Source: Stephanodiscus triporus (lineage: Eukaryota > Bacillariophyta > Thalassiosirophyceae > Thalassiosirales > Thalassiosiraceae). From it: a DNA stretch of 15,103 nucleotides. Position 1 is the first letter of the stretch. Every line of letters begins with the position of its first letter. Shown piece by piece: positions 12,679 to 15,103 of this stretch. The DNA is taken from the NCBI GenBank assembly GCA_036939755.1, contig JALLAZ010000739.1, positions 1 to 15,103 on the forward strand, read 5' to 3'. A model generated the notes under the pieces. The model searched no databases and was not told where the DNA came from. It saw only the letters and a program-made list of their open reading frames with translations. The position numbers and the translations under genes were made by a program.

Positions 12679-14499
12679 ATGGAGGAAAATTCTTTTCATG
12701 CTCCTGAAGATGCCTTTGCGGGCATGGCTGTTGATGGAGGAGGGGGCTTCTCCGTTCACAGCAATCGTGGCGGTGCTGATGCCTCAGTGCATAGCAATCA
12801 AAGCCATTTGGGTGCCTCAGTGCACAGCAACAGAAGCCAGTTTGGTTTCGGCGGAGCTCCTCTCCGCGTCCCTAGTCTTATACATGGTGGTGGTTCTGTT
12901 GGCTCCATCATTGGCACAGGCAATTACTTCGATGACACTGTCCAACGATCTCGTCGGGTGGTCGCAGCCCGGAAGATTGTCTGTCCCAAGACTACTCGTG
13001 GCCTTCAAGGTTCACGTGACTACAGCAGGCAACATGCTGCAGCCACAGCTCCTCTACCAGAATTGTTTGGTGCGGCGAAACACTTCCGTACCAAGAATGC
13101 TGATGGAGAGCTAGCCTACAAGTATAAGGATATTCAGTCCGAGTACGTGGGCAACCTGGATAAGCTTAAGCTTTACAGGAAACGCCTTGAGGCGTTCGAC
13201 ATGCTGAGTCCCTTCTATATTCCTGCGTGGATTAATCCCATGGCCATCAGTGTCAATGATCGTTGGGGAGACAGGAAGGCTGGGTGTGTTGATTTAACAA
13301 AGCATTGGTCACAGATATCCCTCGAGCACGCTTGTGCCTGGCAGAGGGACACTTTTGATTGGTGTGAAGATGACAACGATTTGACTAGCATGGAGTGGGC
13401 TAAGGAGTTTTTGACTAATTCCTGTGACATTAATCTCGTTAAGCGCATTGAGGAGAAGTACGATCACCTTGCAGAGTATGAGCAGGGCGGCATCACGTAC
13501 TTGAAACTCGGGCTTGATGAAATGTTCACTATGACCAACATGACAATCATGTCGTTGCAGAAATACCTGAAGCAATTTGCTCAGGAAGGGATAGCTAAGG
13601 TACCAAATGAGGATGTACGCCTTTGCACTGAGCAGCTCAACGCCGTTTGCGCACGGCTGGCCGAGGTCGACCAGCTCCCTCAAGAGTCTACTACTCATAT
13701 TCTCGAGGGGTTTACTCGTTGCTCAGTCACAGAATTTCGGGACATCCATAAACTCCTTGCTACCACTGAGAAGGTTCGCCAAATGAGGGTGAACTCCGGG
13801 AAACGGGACAGCTCCACTACTCTCGCTGAAGTAAATCGACTATGCAGCGAAGCTTGTGAAGTGTTCCATTCCTTAAACCTGACCAACAAATGGAATATTC
13901 CCCAGGGCCACAGGGCTGATGCTTCTTTTCCAGTATCATGCTACAACTGCGGCTCACCGGATCACACGGCTGACAAGTGCCCTACTCCCCGTGATGAGGC
14001 TAAAATCAAGAAGGCTCGAGAGGCCCGCGATAAGCTCATCAAAGAGAGTGGTGGTCGTGGTCGCGGTGGTGGTCGTGGTCGCGGCGGCCGCGGGGGGGGT
14101 CGGGGCGGTGATCGCACTAATTCTAGGGATAAATGGGGTGCTCATGGTGGCGCCAACAACCCTCGAAGCGATAAAGTTTCCAGTGCTGATGGGATCGAGA
14201 AGCGAAATGGGTCGTGGATGATGAATTGTAAGTCCTGCGGATGGAATGATACCCACACGACTGGGTACCATGGCGAGTGGACTCGAAATCAATCTACGTT
14301 CCAACTTCCCGCTACTCATTGTTACTGGACTAAGTCGGGAAATGTACCTTCCACGGAGAAGGCCCTGACTCCTGCTGCTGTGCCAGCGGCAGGTCTGCCT
14401 AAGGGGCAGTTAAATGGATTGATAAGCCGTTTCAAAACTGAAACTGATGATGGGGCATTTGCATCCTTCCTCTCGGAGTTTGAGGGATTGTTAAAATAG
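12679..14499 (+). CDS. gag: Retrotransposon Gag protein with CCHC zinc knuckle
   Basis: Gag forms the virus-like particle and packages element RNA. The 606-residue frame is intact. In order: three S-V-H-S-N blocks at exact 11-residue spacing (25-29, 36-40, 47-51); a basic/hydrophobic segment; a helical capsid-like core (about 150-400) with Y-E-Q-G-G-I-T-Y-L-K-L-G-L-D-E-M-F, a stretch I associate with diatom retrotransposon Gags; the knuckle C421-x2-C424-x4-H429-x4-C434; a charged helix; an RGG box of Gly-Arg repeats (458-477); and a second Cys/His motif C517-x2-C520-x5-H526-x4-H531. The knuckle and RGG box should bind RNA. ATG 12679 sits in AACATGG. Lack of internal stops suggests a young or still active copy. 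The stop TAG at 14497-14499 falls 16 bases into the next open frame. Confidence 0.88.
   Translation: MEENSFHAPEDAFAGMAVDGGGGFSVHSNRGGADASVHSNQSHLGASVHSNRSQFGFGGAPLRVPSLIHGGGSVGSIIGTGNYFDDTVQRSRRVVAARKIVCPKTTRGLQGSRDYSRQHAAATAPLPELFGAAKHFRTKNADGELAYKYKDIQSEYVGNLDKLKLYRKRLEAFDMLSPFYIPAWINPMAISVNDRWGDRKAGCVDLTKHWSQISLEHACAWQRDTFDWCEDDNDLTSMEWAKEFLTNSCDINLVKRIEEKYDHLAEYEQGGITYLKLGLDEMFTMTNMTIMSLQKYLKQFAQEGIAKVPNEDVRLCTEQLNAVCARLAEVDQLPQESTTHILEGFTRCSVTEFRDIHKLLATTEKVRQMRVNSGKRDSSTTLAEVNRLCSEACEVFHSLNLTNKWNIPQGHRADASFPVSCYNCGSPDHTADKCPTPRDEAKIKKAREARDKLIKESGGRGRGGGRGRGGRGGGRGGDRTNSRDKWGAHGGANNPRSDKVSSADGIEKRNGSWMMNCKSCGWNDTHTTGYHGEWTRNQSTFQLPATHCYWTKSGNVPSTEKALTPAAVPAAGLPKGQLNGLISRFKTETDDGAFASFLSEFEGLLK
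14041..14120 (+). repeat. Gly-Arg (RGG) repeat in gag
   Basis: GGTCGTGGTCGCGGT-type units encode a G/R run (residues 458-477). RGG boxes bind RNA without sequence specificity. Confidence 0.8.
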
Positions 14500-15103
14500 G
14501 GGGGCATAGGTGCTTTGATTGGGGTATCTATGTCCTTATTCTTGCTCTATTCCCAGTCAGTCTTTGTTGCGTCTTTTGGTTTTCAAGCATGTTAGCTTGG
14601 TTCATACTTCATATCAATTCACAATTATCACGAAATGGCATTACATGCCGTCCCTACCGTCGAGCCAACCATAAACGAGCTCATCGATGGAGGCGCCGTG
14701 CTTTGCCCTTTGCCTTGGTCGTTCGGTGCAGAAAACGTGCCCGTTGTCGTCCTTCTCGGTTAGATGGGAGTCAATTCCTGTCTCCGACCATATCCAAGCA
14801 TTTGCGTTGGATGAAGGGGCGTCTGCGAGCACGGGCTTTCTTCAATAGCCGACGTAATTCAAGTCGAAGTAGCGGTGTTGAACCGTTTGGTGGGGTTTCT
14901 CGCTCCATCTTGGACGGATTCTTGAGGTCTGATGTGCATTTTCTTCAGCTCCCGAGGCTCCTGTCACAATTTCGATCTACTGATCATGAGAAGAACATCT
15001 CTTCGTGCATTGCTCGAGTAGCTGCTCTTCGGGGGACATTTGAGAATCGTGCTGTTCCTGGGGGACCAAAGGATCCTCGTACTCTTATTCTTATCTGGGA
15101 TAC
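14484..15103 (+). CDS. pol: Retrotransposon Pol frame, N-terminal part (partial)
   Basis: A frame at -1 relative to gag is open from 14484 to the end of the window (206 codons), overlapping gag by 16 bases; its first ATG is at 14589. The first part is hydrophobic, then very Arg-rich (R-R-A-N-H-K-R-A-H-R-W-R-R-R), which may be translated leader. From about 14868 it reads like ordinary protein (E-P-F-G-G-V-S-R-S-I-L-D-G-F; F-E-N-R-A-V-P-G-G-P-K-D-P-R-T-L-I-L-I-W-D-T). The final hydrophobic strand plus D-T is the expected start of the retropepsin motif D-T-G-A, cut by the window edge. How the frame is expressed (frameshift or separate start) is not shown. Confidence 0.55.

Larger units (their letters stand above)
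11905..15103 (+). mobile_element. LTR retrotransposon, Copia-like, truncated by the window end
   Basis: The element is shown by a full-length Gag with CCHC knuckle (12679-14499) and a following frame that reaches L-I-L-I-W-D-T at the last base, the expected lead-in to a D-T-G protease active site. The left limit is a guess: TGTTAG at 11905-11910 and CTAACA at 12674-12679 are reverse complements and would make a 775-bp LTR followed directly by TGG, as a primer binding site should begin. No second LTR, integrase or reverse transcriptase lies inside the window to confirm class or limits. Copia assignment rests on Gag resemblance and is moderate. Confidence 0.6.

Noticed and set aside
14497..14520. 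Stop-codon readthrough of gag TAG followed by GGGGGG
   Set aside because: The same frame closes again at about 14592 and never reaches the pol frame.
1..15103. CRISPR array, prophage, toxin-antitoxin or bacterial operon
   Set aside because: No regularly spaced repeats of that type, no Shine-Dalgarno-linked gene strings; introns and gene content are eukaryotic.

Overview
The window is eukaryotic nuclear DNA, most likely from a diatom or a close stramenopile relative. The reasons are short phase-0 GT-AG introns (72-108 nt), compact genes on both strands, very GC-rich exons full of CGA/CGT/GAC triplets, intergenic DNA rich in GTAC/TACCTAC words, and a Copia-like retroelement whose Gag resembles those I know from diatoms. 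The species cannot be named from the sequence alone.

Layout. 412-1632 (+): purine nucleoside phosphorylase with an acidic loop insertion and a hydrophobic C-terminal tail. 2045-3061 (-): multi-pass membrane protein of unknown function, convergent with the first gene. 3339-5992 (+): three-exon Mps1/TTK-type kinase, sharing a divergent promoter region with the membrane protein. 6315-7360 (-): D-isomer-specific 2-hydroxyacid dehydrogenase with an apparent one-base frameshift before its catalytic histidine. 7737 (or 7533)-9437 (+): MYND zinc-finger protein with two internal duplications. 9753-10635 (-): a broken, unrecognised spliced gene. 10744-10809: a perfect 22-bp inverted repeat around a 22-nt centre, bounded by TTAA. 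11014-11691 (+): a small, probably secreted acidic protein. 11740-12678: a stretch crowded with inverted and tandem repeats. 12679 to the window end (+): gag of an LTR retrotransposon, then a pol frame that leaves the window at what looks like the protease active site.

The first five genes look like unrelated housekeeping or regulatory genes packed closely together; nothing suggests an operon or one pathway. From about 9.5 kb rightwards the region is accessory: a decayed gene, a foldback element, a lineage-specific secreted protein and a retroelement. The best candidates for something undescribed are the structured leader before gag (two adjacent hairpins whose differences preserve pairing, next to a ~21-bp repeat array), the tail-anchor-like purine nucleoside phosphorylase, the duplicated D-L-x-Y-x-x-x-W-[DN]-P motif in the Mps1 kinase, and the 66-nt foldback element.
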